A stretch of 64,000 bases of DNA from positions 42,579,375-42,643,374 of the forward strand of contig CM061142.1 of NCBI GenBank assembly GCA_030789695.1. The letters run 5' to 3'. Within the stretch, counting starts at the first letter, position 1; each line of letters starts with the position of its first letter. Below the pieces are notes generated by a model. The model ran no database searches and had not been told where the DNA came from. It was given only the letters and a program-made list of their open reading frames with translations. The DNA comes from Scilla litardierei. Its lineage: Eukaryota > Streptophyta > Magnoliopsida > Asparagales > Asparagaceae. Below are positions 22,129 to 32,552 of this stretch, piece after piece. The translations under genes were made by a program, and so were the position numbers.

Positions 22129-22312
22129 GTAAAGTGTTCCTAGGGTGACTCCTTAGATTAAATCTAAGGAGTCGCCCCCATTTTCTCCCATCTCCCACAA
22201 TTATTTTTGAAATTTTTTTCATAGCATTGTTGGTCACATCATGGATGATCAACATACCAAAAATCAAGTCATTTCAATACTTTAAAAGCCCCCATCTATA
22301 TATGTTAATGGG
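22127..22312. mobile_element. TA-flanked foldback element, copy 2, cut by the LINE
   Basis: Begins GGGTAAAGTG and repeats the hairpin (CTCCTTAGAT/ATCTAAGGAG) and the CACATCATGGATGATCAAC arm of copy 1, then stops at the LINE insertion site. The LINE target duplication (22298-22312) is its last sequence. Confidence 0.65.
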
Positions 22313-22328
22313 ATCATAGGAAGCGGAG

Positions 22329-24152
22329 ATGAGAGACCCCGACTTTGTTGGAAGGGCGAACACCAGCGTTCGGCGGCAAGACCCACCGGCGGCTGGAGGA
22401 TCTAAGAAAAGCGACCAATCCCGTGGAGAGCAAGTGGATCATCAAAACGCATCAGCAACTGATGATGGATCGGGGCCATGGCAGTTGGTTAGGCGTAAGG
22501 GGGGTGGTAGGGTTGAGACCCAACAGCACCGGGCTTGGTCAAGGTTCGTGCAGCCTCGCCCATTCCATCTAGGCAAGAACCCCTCTGTGAAGAAAGGAGA
22601 TAACTTGAAGGTCGCACATTTGAGACCTAGCTTGAACTTGGATAGAGTTGCTGCCCAGGTGCTCGATAAAATTCCGCAGAGGAAAAATGTCCCAATAACT
22701 ATAAACCCAGCGGCTGCGAAGCTAACCTGGTCGGACATCTGCTCCAATAGGCGATCCTATAGTGAGTCTGTGAGCATGAGTTGGGTCCAACCTAAAATCC
22801 GTGATGATGGTACTAGTGTTGCTTGTGTTCCAAACCTGTTGCTTGAGAAAGGAGGGGAACAATGGCGGTTCACACTAGTGGGATATGTATTGGGGGAGGT
22901 ACCATACTTTGGTCAGATTCATGCATGGATGGAACGACTATGGAAGCCAAGGAAGAGGGTGCAAATCTATAGTAAGGAAAACGGTTTCTTTTACTTTAGA
23001 TTTGAATCTAAGGAGGATTGTGAGCGGATTCTCCATGGGGGACCATGGCTCTTCGATGGCCGGCTGGTTGTACTCAAACAATGGAGCCCCACCATCCGTC
23101 ACGATCGTGATATTCTTACTTCGGTGCCAGTCTGGGTTCAGCTTCATGGGGTTCCTCTGAATATGTGGAATTTGTCAATTTTAAACATTCTGGCATCGGT
23201 AATAGGCATACCTTTGTGTCTTGATCGAGCAACGGCAAAACTGGAAAGAATTACCTACGCTCGTTGCTTGGTAGAGGTGGAAGCCAAGTCACCTTTACCA
23301 AAAACTGTGGAGGTTGAACTTGAAGACGGCTCATTGCTACAAATAGAAACTATATATGAAAGTGAGCCACCACGTTGTAGCCGCTGTGTGTGTTTTGGAC
23401 ACTCAGACTCCCAATGTCCTTTGCAAAGGCCGTCTGCCCAGGCAAAGGGGAAGGCAGCAGCCCAACTTGACACTCCAGCAAATGATACTGTCTTCGAGCA
23501 GGGACAGAGCTCTACTTCAGATGTGGAATTGCAAACTGAGGGTCCAATTACTGCCACTTCAACAGGCAGGATGAGGGCTGTTGCTGCGGATACGGGCACC
23601 TCAGGCAAACCTATACCTGGCTTTGAAAAGCTATGCAAAGTGGTTCGCCATTTGCGTATACTACAGCTCTTAAAGCCAAAACAAGCTGCGGTTCCAAGCC
23701 GGTCTCAGCATCCAACCACGTCAATTGCAGTGTCTGCTCCCAACATAGTCCCATGTTCTTCAGGCCTCACTACGAACTGTCCTGGCTCCCCAGACGCTGT
23801 GATAGATGTGGAGCAGCAGTCAACCAAACAAATTGCTGGCCAACTGGGTCCTGAGGCTCAACAGCTTGGAGATGATACATTTGATCTAGATGATACAACT
23901 GATCTTACAGATGAGGGTACTGATACTCTTAACTACTGTGTGTCAACATCGCCTGAAGATGCTACAGCTGAATTGCCAGAAGATCCGACATATGAGAATC
24001 CTGAGTGGGAGACTGAGCGCCAGGAGATCCTAGCTTCAACTTTAACCGGGCCAAAGAGGCAACCTGCTGTACAACAAGGTACTGTGATACGCAAGAGTGC
24101 TAGGCTGAAGGAGGGTAGCCTGGTAAGTAAATCAACCATATCGCATCCATGA
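22329..24152 (+). CDS. LINE ORF1 protein (DUF4283-type, zinc knuckle)
   Basis: 607 codons from the ATG at 22329. A basic, Gly/Arg-rich N-terminus is followed by a DUF4283-like domain around residues 165-300 (VQIYSKENGFFYFRFESKED, GPWLFDGRLVVLKQWSP, VPVWVQLHGVPLNMW, IGIPLCLDRAT). A CCHC knuckle follows (CSRCVCFGHSDSQC, about residues 346-359), then a long acidic, low-complexity tail. In plant L1 elements such proteins bind the element RNA and form the RNP needed for target-primed reverse transcription. The stop TGA overlaps the ORF2 start as ATGA. The ORF is intact. Confidence 0.9.
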   Translation: MRDPDFVGRANTSVRRQDPPAAGGSKKSDQSRGEQVDHQNASATDDGSGPWQLVRRKGGGRVETQQHRAWSRFVQPRPFHLGKNPSVKKGDNLKVAHLRPSLNLDRVAAQVLDKIPQRKNVPITINPAAAKLTWSDICSNRRSYSESVSMSWVQPKIRDDGTSVACVPNLLLEKGGEQWRFTLVGYVLGEVPYFGQIHAWMERLWKPRKRVQIYSKENGFFYFRFESKEDCERILHGGPWLFDGRLVVLKQWSPTIRHDRDILTSVPVWVQLHGVPLNMWNLSILNILASVIGIPLCLDRATAKLERITYARCLVEVEAKSPLPKTVEVELEDGSLLQIETIYESEPPRCSRCVCFGHSDSQCPLQRPSAQAKGKAAAQLDTPANDTVFEQGQSSTSDVELQTEGPITATSTGRMRAVAADTGTSGKPIPGFEKLCKVVRHLRILQLLKPKQAAVPSRSQHPTTSIAVSAPNIVPCSSGLTTNCPGSPDAVIDVEQQSTKQIAGQLGPEAQQLGDDTFDLDDTTDLTDEGTDTLNYCVSTSPEDATAELPEDPTYENPEWETERQEILASTLTGPKRQPAVQQGTVIRKSARLKEGSLVSKSTISHP

Positions 24153-27100
24153 CTATGCTAATTTGGAATACGAGAGGTCTCAATAACGCAGTCAGGCGGA
24201 GGGATCTCAAAGATATTCTTCGGAAATCTAAGCCTTCAATGGCCATTCTACTTGAGACGAAGCTTAGACCAGATTCTATTAAATCCAGGGGGTGTTTTAA
24301 CAGAAACTGGAACACTATTGACAACTTTAAAGAGTATAAAGGAGGTCGGGTTCTGATGGGGTTTGACCCGCAAGTTTGGCAGGTAAGTGTTGTGTCTACC
24401 TCGAAACAACACATAACTGTCCAATGCACAAATGTTGGGGGGGTTTAAATGCTGTATAACTGGAGTCTATGGGTGTAACTTGGTGTCGGAGAGGCTGGAG
24501 TTATGGGAGAATATCAAAAAGGATGCTCTGATAATTAAAAATAATAATGTGGCGTGGATGGTGGGCGGAGATTTCAACTGTGTCTTATTTGCCAAAGACA
24601 AGATAGGGGGGAGGAGATTGGATGCAAATATGGTTAATGATTTCAATCACTGTGTCACACATTGTCAGCTGCAGGGACTAAAGAGTGTTGGATCAACGAT
24701 GAGCTGGTGTAACAATCGCATGGGCAAAGACCGTATTACTGCACAATTGGATCGTATTCTTTGTAATGGGGTTTGGCTGGATATGCTACCTGAATCGTTT
24801 GTCACCTATTTGGCCTCTCACTCAAGTGACCACGCCCCAATGCTTATTAATCTCAATTCTCAGGTACAATCTGATCCGAAGCCATTTAAATTCTTCAATC
24901 ACTGGGTCAATTTGCCAGGGTATAAAGAACTTTTGGAAACTACATGGAATCAATGCGCCCCAGGGACTAATATGTATCGGTTGGTGCGCAAGCTGAAGCT
25001 TCTAAAATACGAACTACGCTCTTGGTACCATTCATGGCAAGCTTCTAACCCCATCAAGAGTTGCCGAACTATGCTAGAGGAAGTTCGTAAACAACAAGCT
25101 TTCCACTATGACATTTCTCTTCAAATAAGAGAGCATACTTTGTCCAAGGAATTATCTAATCTGCTGAGGCTTGAGGAGGAGATGTACAGACAAAAAAGCA
25201 GACAGGACTGGCTGCAGCTTAGAGACAGGAACACAAAATTCTTCTACACTTCTATGAGGGCAAGGCATTGTCATAATAATCTACTGCATTTGATTGATGA
25301 AAATGGGGTGCAAAGCAAGTCTTATGATGAGCTAAAGTGTGAGGCGGTACAATTCTTTGAGGATTTGTATAATCAAAACCATTACTGGAGCATTTTCCCT
25401 AAACTTGTCCCCAAAAAGAAGATTAAACCTGAAGCTGCGAGGTGGCTTGATAGACAGGTTACAGCGGAAGAAATCAAAGATGCGGTTTTCCAGATTAATG
25501 CTAATAAAGCCCCTGGTCCAGATGGCTTCAATGGTTTTTTCTTCCATCATAACTGGAATTTAGTTGAAGCTGATGTTATGGGAGCGGTGCAATCATTTTT
25601 TACTTCCTGTACTCTCCTTAGGCAGGTAAACCACACCTTCTTAACCCTGGTTCCCAAAAATTCCAAGGCCTCTAATTTGGGGGACTACAGGCCGATTTCT
25701 TGTTGCAATATCATTTATAAGATTATTAGTAAAACCATTTGCAACAGACTAAAGAGAGTTGTTCACAACCTAGTCTCCCCAAACCAAGCTGCCTTTCTCC
25801 AGGGAAGACTTATTTCGGATTGTACTCTATTGGCACATGAACAAATCAGAGATTTCAGCAATCCAATGGGGGCAAGGGCATGCCTTAAACTTGATCTCAG
25901 GAAGGCTTTTGACAGCGTCAACAGGGAGTTTGTTTATTATATACTGCACCAGATGGGGTTTGGATATACATTCATTGGTTGGATCAAGGAATGCCTCTCA
26001 ACTGCATCTTTCTCTGTGATGGTTAATGGATCCCCGGCGGGGTACTTTGAAGGTAACAGAGGCTTACGCCAAGGTGACCCTCTCTCGCCCTATTTATTTG
26101 TCATTGTAATGGAAGCATTCACTCTTTTGTTGGGGAATGCTCTAACTGAAGGTAGCATCCAACCAATGCGGCGGGCAGGTTCAATCTCTCATCTCCTATT
26201 TGCAGATGACCTGCTGGTGTTCTGTCGAGCTAATGTTAAATCCTTCCAAGGCCTTAAAAATCTGTTGGAAAAATTTAAAAATTTCACAGGGCTGGAAATC
26301 AACTGGGAGAAAAGCACGGCAATGTTTATCAAAGGAACTAAAAACCCAGGGGCACTCTCTGACCTGCTGGGAGCTAAGCTCACTAACACCATTGCCACTT
26401 ATTTGGGACTACCTTTGACTTCAAAATATCCTAAGGCAAATCTGTATGGACGGCTGATTGACAAGTGTAGGAAACGACTGGGAGGATGGGCCTCCTCAGG
26501 GTGGATAGAGCTGGTGAGAACAGTTATTTATGGTATTATTTCGTTCTGGTCTCAAGTGTACAGAATCCCAGCAACCGTACTTCGAACTCTAACAACTATG
26601 TGCAGAGTTTTTATATGGGGCAACACCAGCATCTGGGCCTGGAATGATTTGTGCAAACCAAAAAAGGAAGGGGGTGTGGGCTTGAGGCTTCTTTCAGAAC
26701 TGAACTTGACCTCAGGTGTAAGGTTGACATGGAGAATGTTGACATCAAAGAGCATGTGGGCGAAGTATATGCGCATGAACTACAAAGACTCTGGGACATT
26801 CTATGAAGCTAAGGGATTGGCAACTCATTCGGGGACCTGGAAATTCCTCCTTCGATGCAGGACTCTCTCACAGAAGCTGATAGTTAGGAGAGTAAAAGAT
26901 GGAAATGACACCCTATTCTGGCATGATAATTGGCTGCCGTGCGGTCCCCTCAGAAATCTCTTTGAAATACCTAGTGGAGCTAGTAATAGTAGGGTGAGAG
27001 ATTATTGGGGAGAGACAGGTTGGAAGGATGATGCATCAATTCAGCATATCAAGCCCATTCTTCTTCAGGTAACGCTGCAACCTGGAGCTGACACTTGGGT

Positions 27101-27695
27101 TTGGAAGTCTGGACAAGAGCCTAAGTTCAAGGAAATATGGGAATGCATTCGAAGTAAGTCTCCTCCCTTCCGTTTCTCCTCTCTCATTTGGTACAAGAAC
27201 CATGTGCCGAAGTTGGCTCTCAACCTCCTCCGTGCCATCAAAGGGAAACTTCTCACCAAGGACCGGTTGGAGAGCTGGGGATCCCAAATCCCGACAGCCT
27301 GTGTTCTATGCAATGACGGCAGCGTGGAGACAATCAACCACATTTTTTTCGAATGCTCCTACAGCCAATACATTCTCCAGCGATCGCCTCTCAAACTGGG
27401 ATTTGCTGGCAGCTCGGGTTGTATTACAAACCTCCATGAAGCTGCTGATCTTCTCCTTTCTAAATTCGGCAAGACATGTGCCTTGGGTCGCCTTGCAAGA
27501 ACGGTGTTGGCTGCAGTCGTCTGGCACCTATGGAGAGAACGAAACAAGAGGCAGTTTGAATCGGTGTCGAAGGTAAAAACATCTGTATTTGATGAGATAT
27601 CGGCTACAGTGTGTTTGGCCCATCGAACAGAAGCTGAGGTGGAAGAGGACGCGCGAGATGTTTTTGAGAGATGGGATATACTTGACCATGGATAG
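24149..27695 (+). pseudogene. LINE ORF2 (endonuclease, RT, zf-RVT), one frameshift
   Basis: Starts at the ATG of the ATGA overlap. The APE-type endonuclease has WNTRGLN, LLETKL, VGGDFN, LDRIL and SDHAP. RT has DYRPISCCNIIYKIISK, LDLRKAFDSVNREF, RGLRQGDPLSPYLFVIVME and the catalytic FADD (LLFADDLLVF). The C-terminus has the zf-RVT region (HVPKLALNLLRA, C..C…NHIFFECSYS). The only break is in a run of seven Gs (about 24435-24441): one extra base moves the frame from 24149-24448 into 24432-27695. This may be a real mutation or a homopolymer sequencing error; with one G fewer the protein would be continuous at about 1,180 residues. Confidence 0.92.
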
Positions 27696-27940
27696 TCTGT
27701 ATGCTTGGCCCAATTTTTGTGTTTTTTCGTTTGGTTTTCAAATTAATTTAGTTGCTTGATGTAAACCTGATGTGAGGTTCATAGGGGTTGGAATTAATAG
27801 TGGAGAGTGACGACGCCTGTGTCCGCTCCTTTCTCTATTAAGAACAGCCACCCGTGAACCTGCACGATGTAACTTTTGTACAATATTAATATAGATACTA
27901 ACTTATCTTTCAAAAAAAAAATATATGTTAATGGGCCAAT

Positions 27941-27976
27941 GCTGACAGCGCTGGAAATTTTTCCAGCGCTGTCAGC
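27941..27976. repeat. Perfect 17-bp hairpin
   Basis: GCTGACAGCGCTGGAAA and TTTCCAGCGCTGTCAGC are perfect reverse complements with a 2-nt TT loop, lying between the LINE target duplication and a (CA)n tract. It may be a remnant foldback end; it is not associated with a gene. Confidence 0.9.
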
Positions 27977-27987
27977 TCTTCTCCATT

Positions 27988-27990
<3 letters not shown>

Positions 27991-28035
<45 letters not shown>
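27991..28035. repeat. (CA)n microsatellite
   Basis: About 22 CA units adjoining the 3' end of the antisense LINE. The opposite end of that LINE adjoins (TG)35, so the two tracts are mutually complementary. Confidence 0.95.
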
Positions 28036-28037
<2 letters not shown>

Positions 28038-29867
28038 TTTGTAAAGTTAGCGTGTGAGATTTATTGATGTATGTACAAATACAATAGTCTTCGCATGGAA
28101 GGGGGAACATTCAAGTGGGAGGATAGGGCACAAGCGCCGTCACTCCCAACTTGATGTGACCTCAACCACACTAGGAACTAGCCAATACAATAAAACAAGA
28201 TAAAACTGGGAAATCCTTAGCCATTATCAATGAATCCCCACTTCGCATAAGCTTCCACTTCATCTTCAGTAGATGGGTCCTGGTTATGCAAGGCAACTCT
28301 GATGTCGGCAGCTATCTCCTCGAACAGAACTGTCTTACATCTTTTCTCATTATCGAAAACCCTTCAGTTCCTTTCCCTCCAGATGTGCCATACCGATGAA
28401 GCAAGACATGTTCTGGCCAGCAAACTCAAACTATCTTTCCCACCAAATTTTGCAAGAAATAACTTCCCAACATCTGGGAGAGAATGGGGAATGGGAGATG
28501 TTACCTTGAGCTTTAGCAAAGCCCTGCTCAAAATATATCTAGTGTAGTTGCATTCAAAGAATAAGTGACTGACATTCTCCTCATTGTTGTCATCACACAA
28601 TTCGCAAGCAGTAGAAGTTTGAATCCCCTAACGGCTGATTTTGTCCCTAGTTAAAAGTTTGCCTTTAAATGCTCTTAAAAGAGTTAGCGTCATCTTCGGG
28701 ATGTGGTTCGGGTACCAGATGAGCTTGTGTAGGGGGAATTGCTCAGACTTTTGTCTCACACCCTTCCATGCTTGCTTAAAACTAAAAGTTTCTCCCGAAA
28801 CCCACATCCAGCCATCAATACCTGGCCGTAACTTGATTTTATTGAGCAGCGGACGGACCGATTCAAGAGCAGCATCATTGATCCAGCCATCCGATTCCCA
28901 GTACTCGGCAACAGTCTTGTATTCCGAGCCCGCATGTACGGCAAAGTGATCCTTGATGGGTCCGCCGTCGAGCCAGAAATCCTGCCAAAACATAGTGTTG
29001 CAGCCGTCTCTTACAGTTCTTTTGATCAGTTTCTGTGAAAATTGCCGGCTGTCCAGGAGCCGTTTCTAAGTGCCGGAGCTTGCCACAGTTCTGCTTGCCG
29101 CAAAGAATCTCGATGGACCACCGTACTTCGATTGCATGTGTTTAGCCCAAATGCTTTCAGTGGCCAGATATCTCCACGTAAGTCGCACCCCAGCTGCTAC
29201 ATTAAGATCCTCCAACAATCTAATACCCACACCACCCTCAGCTTTTGGCTTACAGATGTCCTCCCAGGCCCAAGCTCTGGAGCTCTCCAAAATGAATCTC
29301 CTACAGCATGCAGTGATAGATCTTAGTACGCTGACAGGGACGTGGAAAACATGCATCCAGAAAGCCACCATGCCATAGATAACAGTCCTCACAAGCTCGA
29401 TACGCCCAGAAATAGACAAAACTGAAGCTGCCCACCCACTCATCCTCTTCTTACACTTATCCACCAGTTTCTTGTAATTTGTTGACTTTGGGTATTTCAG
29501 CGAGAGAGGCAGCCCAAGGTATGTAGTGATAGTGGACGAAATTCTGATACCCAACATTTCCGCCAAACCGTCCCTATGTTTAGCTCCCTTGCTAAACAAA
29601 ACCACACTCTTATCCCAGTTAACCTGAAGACCGGTTAACCTGGCAAACTCATGAAGCATGGCTCTGATCCCTAAGAAGGAGGTTTTATTGGCCCGACAGA
29701 AGACCAGTAGATCATCTGCAAAAAGAAGATGGGAGATAGACCCTGTTCGCCTCATTGGTTGGATTTTCCGAGCAATGATGGCCTTTTCCACAAGAAGAGA
29801 GAAGGTTTCCATGACAATAACAAATAGATACGGTGAAAGAGGGTCACCTTGGCGTAGGCCTCTGTTG

Positions 29868-29870
<3 letters not shown>
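28036..29870 (-). pseudogene. 5'-truncated LINE ORF2 remnant, antisense
   Basis: On the minus strand from 29870: NRGLRQGDPLSPYLFVIVME, the catalytic FADD (LLFADDLLVFCRAN), GRIELVRTVIYGMVAFW and KPKAEGGVGIRLL, then after breaks near 29066, 28990 and 28628 the WYPNHIPKMTLTLLRAFKGK and VSHLFFECNYTRYIL parts of the zf-RVT tail. It is clearly related to the neighbouring full LINE but diverged. It starts in mid-RT (5' truncation is typical of LINEs) and ends at ACAAAA near 28037. No clean target duplication: (TG)n and (CA)n flank it instead. Confidence 0.9.

Positions 29871-29940
<70 letters not shown>
29871..29940. repeat. (TG)35 microsatellite
   Basis: 70 bp of pure TG at the right edge of the antisense LINE. 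The matching place in the 5' LTR (about 12714) has a much shorter tract, so this array expanded after element A inserted or with the LINE insertion. Confidence 0.95.
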
Positions 29941-29941
<1 letters not shown>

Positions 29942-31072
29942 TTATGATGATATATAGTATATTAGTACATGAAAATGTGGGTTCTCGCATGAGAACAGTA
30001 GGCTAGTTGTCATCCTATTTGTAATCCTAATATAGCCATGTCTGACTTCATTGTCTTACTCAATTTTTAAACCCGCTAAATTGAATAACTCTCTGGTTCA
30101 CATATTAAGTTCAAATAGCTTGAACTTCTCCATGAACATAATAGGAGTGAGTTTCCCTTTATTAAAAAGGGTTTGTTTGATTCCGGCATATGTTAAATAT
30201 GTGCTTACATTTTGTTTCATTCTTTCATGTTTGTTCTCTGTTAATTATTCTTTTTTTCACTAGCCCCTTTACCCAAGTATCAGTTTTGCTAACGGTTTTA
30301 GGTTAATTATAAATAAATAAATAAATAAATAAATAAAAAGGAAATCTGTTCATATAACTCGTGGCTTGGTCTGTTCATGTAATTACAAATTGCCTCATAA
30401 TTGTCTACTTCCATGATATATATCGTTAAGTACTATATGTTTAGGTTATAAAATGTTTATAACAGCATATTACACATAATCATACATAGTTTAGTATAAC
30501 GGTAATTAAATTAGTTAAGAACTTCATTTGATACCAAATCCGTGATACTGATACAATATGCCTCACGTTGCGATCACCGGGACTCCCACTGTCACGAACG
30601 GGCAAGTATTTATTGTAACTGAATGTTAGGACAAACTGCCTAATTTGATGCTAAAACCATATTATGAAAATATTTGTCAACTTTAATAACCAAATTGCAT
30701 GTTCATATCTTGCTGTTGTACCTGATTAAAATGGACTTTCATATCAAATGTTACATCGGTAAAGAAATACTTTTTCCCCTGCAAGTCGTCAATAGAAACA
30801 AATTGAACAGAGGGTATGACACAACCCTCGGAGTATAACGAGAACCCATCGATTACAGATGAAGAAAGAGACTAGTCGGTGACTGGTTATGACACTTGAG
30901 TGGAGTTGGTCCTTAGTAGTAGGGTTAGTAGATGTAGCTTGACCACCTTACGGCTACCTCCATAACCACACCAATGGAGACAAGCAAGAAGGTGTCACGG
31001 TAAACCCCCGATGATAGGGTGTATCAAGTACATACTACCAACCCAGACATGGACTTATTACAAACATAATAA

Positions 31073-31372
31073 ATGAAACGTACAACTGTTTTACTCTTGA
31101 ACTGCAAATTCATATATGCACGTACTTTACTTTCTGCACTTTTTCATAAATATGTACTAACGCTTTTTGTTCCATTGCAAGTTGTTCTTAATTCTTTTAC
31201 TTTAAATATCTTGCCGAGCTATTTGCTGACATATATTTCATGTGTTGTGAAATTTATGTTAGGTTCAGAGACAGATTACCTTGCAGACCCCGCCTTTGAG
31301 AATCCTACCTTAGAGGAGGACCCCGCTGATCAGAGTTACGAGGACGCTGAGGTCCTCACTGCTGAAGACTAG
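31073..31372 (+). CDS. LTR-embedded small ORF with acidic C-terminus, 3' LTR copy
   Basis: Same 99-codon frame as 15337-15636, ending DYLADPAFENPTLEEDPADQ and SYEDAEV. The frame is open in both copies, but about ten residues differ, a pattern not obviously constrained. Confidence 0.3.
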   Translation: MKRTTVLLLNCKFIYARTLLSALFHKYVLTLFVPLQVVLNSFTLNILPSYLLTYISCVVKFMLGSETDYLADPAFENPTLEEDPADQSYEDAEVLTAED

Positions 31373-31679
31373 AACATTGTTGCAATATTTATCTATTTTA
31401 GTTATATTTGTTATTTTCAGGTGTGTTTGCGTTCAGCAGATTGTACGGCCATGCTAGGCCTAAGTCACTTTGTGTACTTTACTTTAAAAACGCTGGAATA
31501 AAATTTGTAATAAATATTTGTGCTGTTTCTGAGAAATTCGTGTGCAGGGACCTGCTTGCTAAACAATGCTTATTGTGCTTAAGTCAAGGAAGGAAAAAAT
31601 ATACTCCTTCCTTGTTTTAAACACATGCAGGCCCGCTCACGTTCTCGCTTCCAAGTACAATGGGGAGCGGGGCGTGAAA

Positions 31680-31845
31680 CAATCTCACACAGGGATACAT
31701 CACACAGAGGATTTGGATTCTCACACAGAGAAATCCTTACTCTCACACAGAGAGACCTCACATAGAGGATTTGTTCTTTCATACAGAAAGAACTAAACTC
31801 TCACAAAAAAAGTAACTAATTCCCACAAAGAGAATTAGGGGTAAC
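31680..31845. repeat. Array of short hairpins sharing a CACACAGA-like loop (element F)
   Basis: After the right target duplication of element A come successive units whose stems differ but whose loop is ACACA/ATACA/CACAAA: TTCTC/GAGAA, CTCTC/GAGAG, CCTC/GAGG, GTTCTTTC/GAAAGAAC and CTAATTC/GAATTAG. One more unit lies left of element A near 11850, so the array predates that insertion. No function is known to me. Confidence 0.6.
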
Positions 31846-32271
31846 ACAAAGGTGAAACGAAATAACACTTACCTATGCCTTAATATGATCTTACCAATGT
31901 GAAGAAGAAGACATGCAAGTGAAACTTAATTGCTTGAGATGAGGCTTTGATTGCACTTGATGATCTTTCTCTCTTCTAGGAATGAATCCTAACACTTCTC
32001 ACTTGAGTGTATGAAATAAAGAGAAGAAAGATGTTCTCCAAGAAAAGGAATGAGATTGAAATCCCTTGGTGAAATTCCCTAGAGCTTAGATGCTATATCA
32101 TAAGATTGAAGCTCTAATGAGGGAATGGAAGTAGATTAGGAGTGGCTATTGATTCACAAAGATATTCAATATTAACCAAGAGTTCTAAATGAACTAAGCC
32201 ATCTCCTATATATAGGAAGCCAAGAAGAGCCCATAAAACCAGCCAAAAATCCAAAGGAAAGAAATCTGCAA

Positions 32272-32552
32272 CGGCTAGATTTTGGTAGTTTACGGCACAG
32301 ACAGTAGACTGATGGAACAGTCGACTGTTCAACGGCTAGAAAAATTCCAACGGTTATAATCTGAGCTAGGACATTCGACTGTAGAAGACTACACAGGCGA
32401 CCGTGTATCCTTCATCAGGTGACTGCTGTAGGGATGGAAATAGAACAGAGAGAGATGCAACTTTCGCACTTACGCCTTTCAGACGACTGATGACAATTTT
32501 GCAGGCGAATGTAAATATATAGACGACTATAAATACTTCATCAGTCGACTGT
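32272..32552. repeat. Array of CAGTCGACTG-like motifs (element F)
   Basis: About eight variants of the palindrome CAGTCGACTG at irregular spacing, interleaved with AACGGCTAGA repeats. It ends exactly at the B LTR. This kind of array, with other motifs, also occurs in elements C, D and E. Confidence 0.7.

Larger units (their letters stand above)
22313..27920 (+). mobile_element. Full-length L1-type LINE
   Basis: A 5.6-kb element with two ORFs, a short 3' UTR and a terminal A-run (27912-27920). It is flanked by a perfect 15-bp duplication ATATATGTTAATGGG (22298-22312 and 27921-27935). The perfect TSD, the uninterrupted ORF1 and a single lesion in ORF2 indicate a recent insertion. Confidence 0.95.
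11870..31679 (+). mobile_element. Ty3/gypsy element A, with nested insertions
   Basis: The element runs from TGTAACGGCCTG to ...GGGCGTGAAA and is flanked by the 5-bp duplication CAATC (11865-11869 and 31680-31684). The LTRs are 11870-15944 and 20885-31679; without their internal insertions each is about 2.6 kb. Between them are a leader, gag, protease, RT, RNase H, integrase and a chromodomain-like tail. The LTRs differ noticeably and the ORFs carry many lesions, so the copy is old. Insertions: G in the 5' LTR; foldbacks, two LINEs and expanded microsatellites in the 3' LTR. Domain order and the C-terminal TWEREDDM...YPYLF suggest the chromovirus branch, but the exact lineage needs a tree. 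Confidence 0.93.
20885..31679 (+). repeat. Element A 3' LTR, split by 8.2 kb of insertions
   Basis: LTR sequence is present at 20885-21702 and 29871-31679, together about 2.6 kb, and aligns with the 5' LTR. The interruption lies where the 5' LTR has only a short (TG)n. The first base pair is TA rather than TG and the last dinucleotide AA rather than CA, both single changes. Confidence 0.9.

Noticed and set aside
22064..22267. Minus-strand frame ending in repeated Ile-Tyr
   Set aside because: Half of it is translated (TA)n repeat; the rest is a foldback arm.
24430..24448. Programmed -1 frameshift at the G-run before TTTAAA in LINE ORF2
   Set aside because: The shift needed is +1 relative to the upstream frame, and the heptamer is not in the right phase; an extra G or a read error is simpler.
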